Assembly (NCBI GenBank): GCA_002753225.1
Contig: PDZS01000006.1
Coordinates: forward strand, 85,864-149,863
Origin: Deltaproteobacteria bacterium YD0425bin51
GTDB taxonomy: Bacteria > Desulfobacterota > Desulfobacteria > Desulfobacterales > YD0425bin51
DNA length: 64,000 nt
Reading direction: 5' to 3'
Shown here in pieces: positions 34,952 through 44,672 of this stretch; within the stretch, counting starts at the first letter, position 1; each line of letters starts with the position of its first letter. Under the pieces are notes generated by a model. It worked only from the letters and a program-made list of their open reading frames with translations. It did no database searches and was not told the origin of the DNA. The position numbers were made by a program, and so were the translations under genes.

Positions 34952-37900
34952 AATCACCGAGTCTTCTATTGAACAATTTGCCATTGAGCTATTAGAGCAT
35001 CAAGGGTATCAATATCTTTATGGACCGTCAATCGCTCCAGACGGCGAAACTTCTGAAAGAAAATCCTTTGAGGATGTATTATTAATAGAAAGATTGCAAA
35101 CAGCTATCGGAAGGATTAATCCGTCTATATCAGCGGATATTCGAGAAGATGCCATTAAACAAATACAAAGACTTAATTCTCCTGAACTGATTGTCAACAA
35201 TGAATTTTTTCACCGGATGCTGACCGAAGGAATCAATGTCAGTTATCAAAAGGACGGGAACACCAGAGGCGATCTGGTTTGGCTGATTGATTTCAAGAAT
35301 CCTGAAAACAACGATTTTATAGCGGCTAACCAATTTACAGTTATTGAAAATAATGTCCATAAACGTCCTGATATTATTATTTTTGTGAATGGTATTCCTT
35401 TAGTTGTGGTCGAATTAAAAAATCCTGTGGATGAAAATGCAACGGTAACATCAGCCTTCAAACAACTTCAAACTTACAAACAGGCAATTCCCTGCCTTTT
35501 TACTTATAACGGTTTTATGATAGCTTCTGATGGACTGGAGGCAAAAGCTGGTTCCATTTCAGCAGGATTGAGCCGTTTTATGGCATGGAAAACAGCCGAT
35601 GGAAAGGCTCTTGCATCACCGCTGATTGGGCAGTTGGAAACGCTTATAAAAGGAATGCTGGATAAAAAAACACTGTTAGACATTATTCGTCATTTTATTG
35701 TTTTTGAGAAATCAAAAAAAGAGGATAAAGATACAGGAATTATAATCATTCAGACGATAAAAAAAATCGCGGCTTATCACCAATATTATGCTGTCAATAG
35801 AGCTGTGGAATCAACATTGAGGGCATCGGGCTATTGTGCCAAAATGAAAATATCAGATGAATGGATAGTAAAGGAATCACCCGCAAGCTACGGTGTCGTT
35901 GGTGTAGATACTCAATCTGTTGGTGATAAAAAAGGCGGCGTCATATGGCATACTCAGGGAAGCGGTAAATCATTATCTATGGTTTTTTATACAGGCAAAA
36001 TCGTTCTTGCTATGGACAATCCAACGATTCTGATTATTACGGATAGAAATGATTTGGATGATCAGCTTTTTGATACGTTTGCCGCTTCCAGGCAGCTTCT
36101 TAGACAAGAGCCTATACAGGCAGAAAACAGGGAACAATTAAAGGAACTCCTTAAAGTTGCATCAGGAGGCGTCATATTTACCACGATTCAAAAATTTCAG
36201 CCTGATGAAGGGAATATCTATGAGACGCTTTCTGAAAGGAAAAATATTATTGTCATTGCCGATGAAGCCCATCGAACTCAATATGGCTTTAAAGCCAAGA
36301 CCATTGATGCTAAAGATAAAAATGGAAATGTTATCGGTAAAAAGATTGTATATGGTTTTGCCAAATATATGAGAGATGCACTCCCCAAGGCAACTTATCT
36401 TGGCTTTACTGGAACACCGATTGAAAGCACTGATGTCAATACACCAGCAGTTTTCGGCAATTATGTCGATATTTATGATATTTTACAAGCTGTAGAAGAC
36501 GGAGCAACAGTCAGAATATTTTATGAAAGCAGATTAGCTAAAATAACGCTGAGTGACGAAGGCAAAAAACTTGTTGCTGAATTTGATGATGATATTGAGC
36601 AGGATGAACTTACTGAAACACAAAAAGCTAAAAACAAGTGGACGCAATTAGAAGCTCTCATTGGAAGTGAAAAACGGATAAAACAGATAGCGTCAGATAT
36701 TATCCATCATTTTGAGCAAAGACAGGAGGTCTTTGAAGGTAAAGCCATGATCGTTTCTATGTCTCGGCGTATTGCGGTCGCTTTATACAATGAAATAATT
36801 AAAATCAAACAGGATTGGCATAATAATGATTTAAGAAAAGGGGTGGTAAAGGTAGTGATGACCTCAGCATCTTCCGATGGTCCTGAAATTTCCAAACACC
36901 ATACCACCAAAGAACAGCGTAGAACATTAGCCGATAGGATGAAAAATCCTGAAGACCCACTCAAATTGGTCATTGTCAGGGATATGTGGCTGACTGGTTT
37001 TGATGTTCCGTCTATGCATACGCTTTACATAGATAAACCAATGAAAGGACATAATTTGATGCAAGCCATTGCAAGGGTGAATCGGGTCTATAAAGATAAG
37101 CCAGCGGGACTTGTAGTTGATTATTTGGGGATTGCATCAGACCTTAAACAAGCATTATCATTTTATGCAAGCAGTGGTGGAAAAGGTGATCCAGCCATAG
37201 CACAGGAAAAAGCAGTTGAGATGATGCTTACGAAATTAGAGATCGTTTCTCAAATGTTTCATGGATTTGCCTATGAAGACTATTTTGATGCTGACACCAG
37301 AAAAAAACTATCCATCATTCTTGCTGCGGAAGAACATATTTTAAGTCTTGAAGATGGGAAAAAAAGATATATAAATGAAGTAACTGCATTATCCAGAGCA
37401 TTTTCAATTGCGATACCTCATGAGCAGGCTTTGGATGTCAAAGACGAGGTTTCTTTCTTTCAAGCAGTAAAATCTCGTTTGGTAAAATTTGACAGCACCG
37501 GTACAGGCAAAACAGATGACGAAATAGAAACAGCTATCAGGCAGGTTATTGATAGGGCTTTAATTACTGATCAAGTCATTGATGTTTTTGATGCGGCTGG
37601 TATTAAAAAGCCTGATATTTCGATACTTTCAGAAGAATTTCTTTTGGAAGTCAAAAATATACAGCATAAAAATATTGCTTTGGAAGTATTAAAGAAATTG
37701 CTCAATGATGAAATAAAATCAAGAATGAAAAAGAATTTGATCCAAAGCAAATCTTTGATGGAAATGCTTGAAAATGCGCTAAAAAAATATCACAACAAAA
37801 TTTTAACCGCAGTAGAAGTGATTGAAGAGTTAATTGCCTTAAGCAAAGATATTCAAAAAATGGACAAAGAGCCTCAGGAAATGGGGCTATCTGATTTTGA

Positions 37901-38174
37901 ATATGCATTTTATACAGCTATTGCGGATAATAAGAGCGCCAGAGAAGTAATGCAGAAAGATAAATTACGTGAATTGGCGGTCGTATTGTTTGAAAAAGTA
38001 AAACAAAACACATCCATTGATTGGACAATAAAGGAAAGTGTAAAATCAAAATTAAAGGTGATTGTAAAGCGGACATTGCGGCAATATGGTTATCCTCCAG
38101 ATATGCAAAAATTAGCTACGGACACAGTATTAAAACAAGCGGAGCTAATAGCGGAGGAACTTACGACACATTAA
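34941..38174 (+). CDS. hsdR: Type I restriction endonuclease subunit HsdR
   Basis: 1077 aa; the start is set at 34941 (MNNKITESSIEQFAIEL), because the longer frame from 34872 lies inside the previous gene. The N-terminal nuclease domain shows a PD-(D/E)xK core (RPDIIIFVNGIPLVVVELKNP). The translocase has Walker A as HTQGSGKS, motif II DEAHRTQYG, TGTP, and LVIVRDMWLTGFDVPSMHTLYIDKPMKGH. All look intact, so the motor and nuclease could be functional. With HsdM apparently dead, cutting is probably restrained because HsdR needs the M2S complex to act. It overlaps the AlbA_2 gene by 11 bases and ends the R-M island. Confidence 0.95.
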   Translation: MNNKITESSIEQFAIELLEHQGYQYLYGPSIAPDGETSERKSFEDVLLIERLQTAIGRINPSISADIREDAIKQIQRLNSPELIVNNEFFHRMLTEGINVSYQKDGNTRGDLVWLIDFKNPENNDFIAANQFTVIENNVHKRPDIIIFVNGIPLVVVELKNPVDENATVTSAFKQLQTYKQAIPCLFTYNGFMIASDGLEAKAGSISAGLSRFMAWKTADGKALASPLIGQLETLIKGMLDKKTLLDIIRHFIVFEKSKKEDKDTGIIIIQTIKKIAAYHQYYAVNRAVESTLRASGYCAKMKISDEWIVKESPASYGVVGVDTQSVGDKKGGVIWHTQGSGKSLSMVFYTGKIVLAMDNPTILIITDRNDLDDQLFDTFAASRQLLRQEPIQAENREQLKELLKVASGGVIFTTIQKFQPDEGNIYETLSERKNIIVIADEAHRTQYGFKAKTIDAKDKNGNVIGKKIVYGFAKYMRDALPKATYLGFTGTPIESTDVNTPAVFGNYVDIYDILQAVEDGATVRIFYESRLAKITLSDEGKKLVAEFDDDIEQDELTETQKAKNKWTQLEALIGSEKRIKQIASDIIHHFEQRQEVFEGKAMIVSMSRRIAVALYNEIIKIKQDWHNNDLRKGVVKVVMTSASSDGPEISKHHTTKEQRRTLADRMKNPEDPLKLVIVRDMWLTGFDVPSMHTLYIDKPMKGHNLMQAIARVNRVYKDKPAGLVVDYLGIASDLKQALSFYASSGGKGDPAIAQEKAVEMMLTKLEIVSQMFHGFAYEDYFDADTRKKLSIILAAEEHILSLEDGKKRYINEVTALSRAFSIAIPHEQALDVKDEVSFFQAVKSRLVKFDSTGTGKTDDEIETAIRQVIDRALITDQVIDVFDAAGIKKPDISILSEEFLLEVKNIQHKNIALEVLKKLLNDEIKSRMKKNLIQSKSLMEMLENALKKYHNKILTAVEVIEELIALSKDIQKMDKEPQEMGLSDFEYAFYTAIADNKSAREVMQKDKLRELAVVLFEKVKQNTSIDWTIKESVKSKLKVIVKRTLRQYGYPPDMQKLATDTVLKQAELIAEELTTH

Positions 38175-38628
38175 AAAGAGAGAAAAGATAAAACTATAAA
38201 GCAAGAAAAATGGCGAATTCAATATGGCGTTCAAGTAGCCCGGCGAAAGGCTTAATCTTTATTAATGGGGAATGGTTAGATAGAGTATTGAAACAATATA
38301 CAATAATTTACAAGAAATCTGCTCATTCTTGTATGAGGAAAAAGTTCTTTGAAAATTTTTTAATTTTTCGTACATCCTGATTATATAAAAATGTCCATAT
38401 TTTAGCTTAATGAATGTAAAAAAATGCAATATAAGAAAATCGGCTTTGAAGTGTTTTTTGCATAATATTTATCCTTTTTGTTTAGCGGGTTTTACTGTTA
38501 AACAAAGATTGACTTGTCTCTTAAGTAATGTTATCGAAAGTGCCGGTGGTTATTTTAAGAAAAAAATGGGAATTGTAAAGAAGGGTTAAATTAGGTTTAA
38601 TGGAATAAAGCATTTGTAGGCACAATCT

Positions 38629-38642
38629 GCCGCTATAGCGGC
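38629..38642. promoter_or_regulatory. 14-bp perfect palindrome upstream of RND operon (candidate operator)
   Basis: GCCGCTATAGCGGC is a perfect 14-base palindrome, 28 bases before the ATG of the membrane fusion gene. Position and symmetry suggest a dimeric repressor site, such as TetR-type regulators use for efflux pumps, but no regulator gene lies next to it. A small hairpin is the alternative. Confidence 0.4.
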
Positions 38643-38649
38643 TTAATTG

Positions 38650-38662
38650 AAATATTTGGAGG
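38650..38662 (+). repeat. 13-bp direct repeat, left copy, flanking RND operon
   Basis: AAATATTTGGAGG here is identical to 44648-44660, after the operon. The GGAGG part serves as the ribosome-binding site of the downstream gene at this copy, and a GGAGG also lies at the other copy, which tempers its significance. Confidence 0.5.
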
Positions 38663-38669
38663 TTATCTG

Positions 38670-40013
38670 ATGCAATGTAAGGTAAATGCGTATGAAGTTC
38701 TTAGATGTAGTCTATTTTTGTTTGTCCTGTCTGGCGGATTTTTGCTGGCAGGTTGTGATGGTAGAAAAAAATCCCCACCGCCTATGCCTCCTGCAGAAGT
38801 AGCAGTAGTAACTGTTAAGTCACAAAGAATAACGTTAACGACTGAATTGCCAGGTCGGACAGCTCCTTTTCGTATTGCTGAAATTCGCCCACAGGTTAGT
38901 GGACTCATTTTGAAACGTCTTTTTAATGAAGGCGCAAATGTGAATGCCGGGCAAGAACTTTATCAGATTGATCCTGCTCCTTTTAAAGCTGCACTCAATA
39001 ATGCACAAGCTACCCTGGCAGCAGCTCGAAGATCTGCTGATCGGGCTAGGTCAGCTCTGAAAGCAAGTTTAGCTGGCGTCATAAGGCAGCAAACCACATT
39101 AGAACTAGCCCGTACAAACCGGGATCGATTCGAAAAAGCATTCAATGGAAAAGCGGTTTCTGCTAGTCAGAAGGACCAGGTGGTAACTGAGTTTAAATTG
39201 ACCGAATCAGCATTACAGGCTGCTGAAGCACAGGTGGATAGTGATCGCCAAGCTATAGCATTGGCAGAAGCCAACATTCAGCAAGCTGAAGCTGCAATGG
39301 AGACAATACGTATCAATTTGGATTATACCAAGATCAAAGCGCCAATTTCTGGCCGTATTGGCAGATCCAATGTAACAGAAGGGGCTATTGTGACGGCATA
39401 TCAACCGATACCTCTATCAACTATTCAACAGATGGATCCAATTTATGTGGATGTGCCTCAATCTACTTCTAAATTAATGAATTTAAAACACGGTTTGGCG
39501 AATGGACGTTTCAATCAAGATGTCACAAAAAATAACAAGGTTAAGCTAATCCTGGAAGATGGCGTGGAGTATTCACAGGAAGGGACATTGCAGTTCAGCG
39601 ATATCACAGTTGATCCTACAACAGGATCAGTCATCCTGCGGATTGTTTTTCCAAATCCGCAAGGTATTCTTCTCCCTGGTATGTTTGTTCAAACTGTTAT
39701 TCCGGAAGGTGTTAATGAAAATGCTATTCTTGTTCCTCAGCAGGGTGTATCCCTCGATTTTAAAGGAAACCCCATCTCTATGATAGTTGATGCCGAAGGC
39801 AAAGCTCAGCAACGCATTCTTACTCTTGATCGTGCCATTGGTAATAAATGGCTGGTCTCATCAGGTCTAACATCAAGTGATAGGGTGATCGTCGAGGGTA
39901 TCCAAAGGGTGCGGCCAGGAGCAACTGTTAAAGCGGTACCTTTTCAGGATCCTTCTCAAACTATCAATGTAAAAATAGATAAAAGGGGACAAGCATCCCC
40001 TGCATCTAAATAA
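38670..40013 (+). CDS. RND efflux membrane fusion lipoprotein (AcrA/MexA-like)
   Basis: 447 aa. Lipoprotein signal with lipobox LAGC. The fusion protein layout is clear: beta-barrel and lipoyl halves (AEIRPQVSGLILKRLFNEGANVNAGQELYQID), a long helical hairpin (about 100-210), lipoyl return (LDYTKIKAPISGRIGRSNVTEGAIV), beta barrel and membrane-proximal domain. It is the periplasmic adaptor for the pump gene 12 bases downstream. GGAGG is seven bases before the ATG. Composition is markedly less AT-rich than host genes, suggesting acquired DNA. Confidence 0.93.
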   Translation: MQCKVNAYEVLRCSLFLFVLSGGFLLAGCDGRKKSPPPMPPAEVAVVTVKSQRITLTTELPGRTAPFRIAEIRPQVSGLILKRLFNEGANVNAGQELYQIDPAPFKAALNNAQATLAAARRSADRARSALKASLAGVIRQQTTLELARTNRDRFEKAFNGKAVSASQKDQVVTEFKLTESALQAAEAQVDSDRQAIALAEANIQQAEAAMETIRINLDYTKIKAPISGRIGRSNVTEGAIVTAYQPIPLSTIQQMDPIYVDVPQSTSKLMNLKHGLANGRFNQDVTKNNKVKLILEDGVEYSQEGTLQFSDITVDPTTGSVILRIVFPNPQGILLPGMFVQTVIPEGVNENAILVPQQGVSLDFKGNPISMIVDAEGKAQQRILTLDRAIGNKWLVSSGLTSSDRVIVEGIQRVRPGATVKAVPFQDPSQTINVKIDKRGQASPASK

Positions 40014-40025
40014 CGGAGGGGAGTG

Positions 40026-43000
40026 ATGTTATCAAAATTCTTTTTGGAACGTCCAGTTTTTGCATGGGTTATAGCCATAGTCATGATGGTAGCTGGAGCA
40101 TTGGCAATCTACAATCTTCCCATATCCCAGTATCCCCCCATCGCCCCACCTTCTATCTCTATTGATTCCTTTTATCCAGGGGCTTCGGCAGAAACTATTG
40201 AAAACAGCGTAACCCAGATTATCGAACAGAAAATGACAGGCTTTGATGATATGCTGTATCTCTCAGGTACGAGTGATTCTGCTGGTGGCTCCCGGATTGA
40301 ATTAACATTCAAACCTGGAACAAATCCGGACCTTGCTTGGGCAAAAGTGCAGAATAAGCTTCAGTTAGCCATGTCCAGCCTTCCTGAGGCAATTCAGCGC
40401 ACAGGTGTCACAGTAAGCAAATCCACAAGAAATTTTTTAATTATTGTGGGATTGATTTCTGAGGACGGCAATATAGATGGTAATACCTTGCGAGATTATG
40501 CTCAATCCAATCTTGAAAAGGTTCTGGCGCGCGTGCCAGGAGTGGGTGAGGTCATGAATTTCGGCTCTCAATATGCAATGCGTATCTGGCTTAACTCTGA
40601 TAAACTAATTGATTATAACCTAACTGTAGAAGATGTTATTTTTGCGCTGCGAGCTTACAACGTGGAAGTTTCCGCAGGGCAATTTGGCGGAGCTCCTGCA
40701 GTAAAAGGACAACGTCTAAATACTTCCATAATTGTCCAAAATCTACTCCAGACGCCGGATCAATTTGCTTCTATCCCAATCCGTACCAATCCGGATGGCT
40801 CCACCTTAAAGATTAAGGATGTTGGAAGAACGGAATTAGGAACCGAATTTTATGATATCGAAGCCTTTTATAACGGTAAACCTTGTGCAGGTCTAGCTAT
40901 TCGTCAGGCGCCTGGAGCTAATGCGCTTGATACTGCTGATGCCGTCAAGAATAAATTGGCTGAAATGAGCCGCTATTTTCCACAGGGGATGAAGGTCGTA
41001 TATCCATTCGACACCACCCCATTTATTAGGGTAGCCATCAACGAAGTCATAAAGACTCTTTTTGAGGCGGTTTTATTGGTTTTTATGGTTATGTGGCTTT
41101 TTATGGGTAATATTAGAGCTACCCTTATCCCGACTATTGCGGTACCAGTTGTGCTACTGGGAACCTTCGCTGTATTAGGTTTATTCGGTTTTTCCATCAA
41201 TATGCTGACTATGTTTGCCATGGTTCTTGCCATAGGTCTTCTTGTGGATGATGCCATAGTTGTTGTGGAGAATGTCGAACGGATCATGAGTGAAGAGGGG
41301 CTTTCGCCTTACAAAGCTACAGCTAAATCTATGGACCAGATCACCAGCGCACTGATCGGCATAGGACTTGTTCTGGCAGCTGTCTTTGGTCCTATGGCAT
41401 TTTTCCCAGGCTCTACTGGTGTAATCTATCGACAGTTTTCGATTACTATTGCAGCATCGATGTTGCTATCAGTATTCGTGGCATTAATCCTTACGCCTGT
41501 GCTTTGCGCATCCCTACTTAAGCCTGTATCAAAGGGACATGAGGCTGCGGAAAATGCCCTTCCTATTATTAGGCCGTTTTTGCTTTGGTTCGACCGTAGT
41601 TTTTACAGTTTGAGGGATCTTTACATCAAGCTAGTTGGTCATACGCTTTCTAGAAAAAGGCGTTATATTGTTTTTTTTGTCCTGATTTTCGCAGTATTGG
41701 TTTTTTTGTTCATGAGAATGCCCACCAGTTATCTCCCTGACGAAGATCAGGGAATCCTGCTTGCCCAGATCATGACGCCCACAGGGAGCACACTTGAGCA
41801 GACCAAAGCAGTGGCTACTAAAGTCCAACGCTATTTTGGGGAAAACGAAAAGGAAGCTGTGGAATCATGTTTGACAATTTCCGGAATGGGTTTTTCCGGA
41901 AGGGCACAGAATAATGGTATGGTTTTTATAAGACTTAAAGACTGGAAGCTTCGGGAACGTCAAGATCTTAGGGTTAAAGCCATTGCTGGAAGAGCTATGA
42001 AAGCTTTTTGGGGAATCCGCGAGTCATTGGTTTTTGCCTTTCCGCCTCCAGCAGTTGTTGAATTGGGAATGGCTCAGGGTGTTGATTTTCAGTTACTGGA
42101 TCGCGGTGGTCTTGGTCATGCTGCTTTAATGAATGCTCGCAATCAGTTCCTCGGAATGGCAGCTAAGGAGCCTCGATTGAAGAACGTACGTCCCAACGGT
42201 ATGGAAGATGTACCTCAATTTAGGATTGATGTGGACTGGGAAAAAGCGGGTGCTTTGGGATTGCCCATTAATTCGATCCACAATGCTATTGCTGCAGCTT
42301 TTGGCAGCTCTTATGTCAATAATTTTATTCAGGCAGGCCGTGTCAAAAGGGTTTATGTTCAGACAGACGCTCCTTTCAGAATGTTGCCTACAGATCTGGA
42401 AAAAGTCTATGTGAGGAACAGAGCAGGAAAGATGGTACCTTTTCACTCTTTTGCATCCACGCGCTGGTCATCAGGTCCCCCACGACTTGAACGTTACAAT
42501 GGATTTCCCTCTGTTAATATCTGGGGTGAACCTGTACCAGGGATAAGTTCTGGTGAAGCTATGCAGGCAATGGAAGAGATTGCTACTAAACTTCCTCAGG
42601 GTATTGGCTTTGACTATACAGGGCTATCCTATCAAGAAAGGATGTCAAGCACTCAGGCACCTTTGCTCTACTCTTTCTCTATTCTGGTCATTTTTTTGTG
42701 CCTCGCTGCCCTTTACGAGAGTTGGCCCATTCCCATCTCGATCTTACTTACCCTCCCTTTAGGAGCCATAGGCGGAGTTATAGCGTCAACGCTAAAGGGA
42801 TTTTCCAATGATGTCTATTTCCAGATTGGTCTTTTGACTACTTTGGGGCTAACCACAAAAAATGCTATTCTGATTGTCCAATTTGCCAAAAATAGAGTGG
42901 AAGAAGGAATGAATTTGATCGAAGCTACGATAGAAGGATCAAAACTACGATTGCGTCCTATTGTCATGACATCGCTGGCATTTGGATTTGGAGTTCTTCC

Positions 43001-43199
43001 CTTGGCTATGACATCCGGTGCAGGAGCTGGCGCTATGAACGCCATTGGAACAGGCGTTCTTGGAGGGATGGTGACTGCTACTCTTCTGGTAGTTATTTTT
43101 GCCCCTCTGTTCTATGTTCTGATTGAAAAAACATTAGGCCGAAAAAAATATTTGGAATCAACCGGGAAAGACTATGTTAATTCATCAGGAGGGAAATAA
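40026..43199 (+). CDS. RND multidrug efflux permease (HAE1/AcrB-like)
   Basis: Start taken as ATG at 40026, preceded by GGAGGGG; a GTG at 40023 is possible. About 1057 aa. N-terminal FFLERPVFAWVIAIVMMVAG membrane helix, QYPPIAPPSI segment, large periplasmic loops, and transmembrane proton-relay region with the paired aspartates (IGLLVDDAIVVVENVERIM) and the later lysine (LGLTTKNAILIVQFAKN). All key residues are present, so it is probably active. Substrates are likely amphiphilic drugs, bile-like compounds or dyes. It lies between the adaptor and outer-membrane factor in the usual order. Confidence 0.94.
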   Translation: MLSKFFLERPVFAWVIAIVMMVAGALAIYNLPISQYPPIAPPSISIDSFYPGASAETIENSVTQIIEQKMTGFDDMLYLSGTSDSAGGSRIELTFKPGTNPDLAWAKVQNKLQLAMSSLPEAIQRTGVTVSKSTRNFLIIVGLISEDGNIDGNTLRDYAQSNLEKVLARVPGVGEVMNFGSQYAMRIWLNSDKLIDYNLTVEDVIFALRAYNVEVSAGQFGGAPAVKGQRLNTSIIVQNLLQTPDQFASIPIRTNPDGSTLKIKDVGRTELGTEFYDIEAFYNGKPCAGLAIRQAPGANALDTADAVKNKLAEMSRYFPQGMKVVYPFDTTPFIRVAINEVIKTLFEAVLLVFMVMWLFMGNIRATLIPTIAVPVVLLGTFAVLGLFGFSINMLTMFAMVLAIGLLVDDAIVVVENVERIMSEEGLSPYKATAKSMDQITSALIGIGLVLAAVFGPMAFFPGSTGVIYRQFSITIAASMLLSVFVALILTPVLCASLLKPVSKGHEAAENALPIIRPFLLWFDRSFYSLRDLYIKLVGHTLSRKRRYIVFFVLIFAVLVFLFMRMPTSYLPDEDQGILLAQIMTPTGSTLEQTKAVATKVQRYFGENEKEAVESCLTISGMGFSGRAQNNGMVFIRLKDWKLRERQDLRVKAIAGRAMKAFWGIRESLVFAFPPPAVVELGMAQGVDFQLLDRGGLGHAALMNARNQFLGMAAKEPRLKNVRPNGMEDVPQFRIDVDWEKAGALGLPINSIHNAIAAAFGSSYVNNFIQAGRVKRVYVQTDAPFRMLPTDLEKVYVRNRAGKMVPFHSFASTRWSSGPPRLERYNGFPSVNIWGEPVPGISSGEAMQAMEEIATKLPQGIGFDYTGLSYQERMSSTQAPLLYSFSILVIFLCLAALYESWPIPISILLTLPLGAIGGVIASTLKGFSNDVYFQIGLLTTLGLTTKNAILIVQFAKNRVEEGMNLIEATIEGSKLRLRPIVMTSLAFGFGVLPLAMTSGAGAGAMNAIGTGVLGGMVTATLLVVIFAPLFYVLIEKTLGRKKYLESTGKDYVNSSGGK

Positions 43200-43204
43200 A
43201 TTAT

Positions 43205-44614
43205 ATGAAAAAGAGACTATTTTTTTTAATCTGTTTGCTAATTACCTTTTTTTCCAGTTGCACTCTTGCACCAAAATATTCGCGGCCTGATGCTCCGGTT
43301 CCAGCAAATTGGCCAACTGGTACGAGTTATGATGAATCTAAATATTCCGTAGTTTCTTCCAATCCATCAAAATTGTCTTGGAAAGAGTTCTTCACTTATA
43401 ACCGCTTGAAAAAAATTATCGAGATTAGCTTGAACAATAACCGCGATATGCGTCTTGCATCATTAAATGTGGAAAAAGTAAGAAATCTATATGGGATTCA
43501 AAGGGCTGAGCTATTTCCAACAGTCAATGCAGTAGGTATAGGTAATAAACAAGGTGTTCCCAAAGACCTTTCAATGACTGGTGAGTCTATGACTACCGAA
43601 CAATATGGAATTAATCTCGGTATCGCTTCTTGGGAAATAGATTTGTTCGGACGTATCCGTAGTTTGCAAAATAGGGCTCTTGAAGAGTATCTTTCCACAG
43701 AACAAGCTATGCGTGGCGCGCAAATAGCACTCGTGACCGAAGTTAGCAGGGCTTATTTGACACTTGCCGCTGATCGTGAAAACTTAAAGCTTTCAGAGTC
43801 AACTCTTAAAGCTCAACGTGAGGCGTATGATCTAGTACAAAAATTGGATGAAATAGGACTCGGAGCCAAATTGGATATTCGTCGCGTTCAGACTCAGGTA
43901 GATACTGCCAGAGAAAATGTCATCCGGTTTAGGCAATTGGTAGCTCAAGATAAAAATGCATTGGATCTTTTAGCAGGATCTCTAGTCCCGGAAGAACTCC
44001 TGCCAGAAGATATTGAAAAAGTGACTCCTCCCAAAGAAATTTATCCAGGACTCTCCTCCACAGCACTTTTAAACAGACCGGATATTATGGCTGCAGAACA
44101 TAGGCTTAAAGGGGCTTACGCCTTTATAGGAGCTGCTCGTGCTGCCTTTTTTCCGCGCATTTCTTTAATTACTTCACTAGGTACAGCTAGCGATGAGCTC
44201 TCTAACCTTTTTAGCTCAGGATCTAACACATGGAACTTTGCGCCGCAGATTGCCATACCTATCTTTGACGCCCGTACATGGTCAGCTTTCAGAGTTAGCG
44301 AAGCAGAAAGGAAGATAGCTCTGACCCAGTATGAGAAGACGGTTCAAAATGCATTTAGAGAAGTGGCTGACACTCTTGCTGTTCAAGTTACAGTAGATCA
44401 ACAGATTAAAGCGCATGAGTCTCTACTCGAGGCTTCTTCTGAGATATATGCAATTTCACAGGAACGCTACAGAAATGGAATTGACACATATTTGAGCGTC
44501 TTGGATGCACAACGTGCTCTCTTTTCAGCTCAGCAAGGGCTTATAGCTCTCCGGTTTATCAAGTTGACCAACCATGTTAGGCTTTATGCTGTTTTAGGTG
44601 GAGGAGCGGAGTAA
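43205..44614 (+). CDS. Outer-membrane efflux lipoprotein (NodT/OprM-like)
   Basis: 469 aa. Lipobox FSSC after a short hydrophobic signal. The two repeats of the TolC fold are visible: first (EISLNNNRDMRLASLNVEKVRNLYGIQRAELFPTV...) and second (LLNRPDIMAAEHRLKGAYAFIGAARAAFFPRISL...), each ending in a long helix; the closing part YRNGIDTYLSVLDAQRALFSAQQ is typical. It forms the outer-membrane trimeric duct of the pump. It ends the three-gene operon, five bases after the permease. No regulator gene accompanies the set. Confidence 0.93.
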   Translation: MKKRLFFLICLLITFFSSCTLAPKYSRPDAPVPANWPTGTSYDESKYSVVSSNPSKLSWKEFFTYNRLKKIIEISLNNNRDMRLASLNVEKVRNLYGIQRAELFPTVNAVGIGNKQGVPKDLSMTGESMTTEQYGINLGIASWEIDLFGRIRSLQNRALEEYLSTEQAMRGAQIALVTEVSRAYLTLAADRENLKLSESTLKAQREAYDLVQKLDEIGLGAKLDIRRVQTQVDTARENVIRFRQLVAQDKNALDLLAGSLVPEELLPEDIEKVTPPKEIYPGLSSTALLNRPDIMAAEHRLKGAYAFIGAARAAFFPRISLITSLGTASDELSNLFSSGSNTWNFAPQIAIPIFDARTWSAFRVSEAERKIALTQYEKTVQNAFREVADTLAVQVTVDQQIKAHESLLEASSEIYAISQERYRNGIDTYLSVLDAQRALFSAQQGLIALRFIKLTNHVRLYAVLGGGAE

Positions 44615-44647
44615 CCTCAATTCATTTCTATTTATATGTCGTTAACC

Positions 44648-44660
44648 AAATATTTGGAGG
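44648..44660 (+). repeat. 13-bp direct repeat, right copy, flanking RND operon
   Basis: AAATATTTGGAGG, identical to 38650-38662. It lies 33 bases after the outer-membrane gene and 12 bases before the Uma2 ATG. Confidence 0.5.
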
Positions 44661-44672
44661 GTAAAATTAAGT

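Larger units (their letters stand above)
38175..38669. other. Gene-free spacer between R-M island and RND operon
   Basis: About 495 bases without a supported gene. Frames are short and none has a good ribosome-binding site. It holds the 14-base palindrome at 38629-38642 and the first copy of the 13-base direct repeat. No tRNA, integrase or recognisable insertion sequence was seen. It presumably contains the promoter of the efflux operon. Confidence 0.6.

Noticed and set aside
29854..38174. A new phage-defence system unlike R-M
   Set aside because: HsdM, HsdS and HsdR are plain type I subunits; only the decay pattern and passengers are unusual.
38175..38628. Integrase, attachment site or small gene between hsdR and the efflux operon
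   Set aside because: All frames are short, with no start context or family pattern; no tRNA end is present to act as attachment site.
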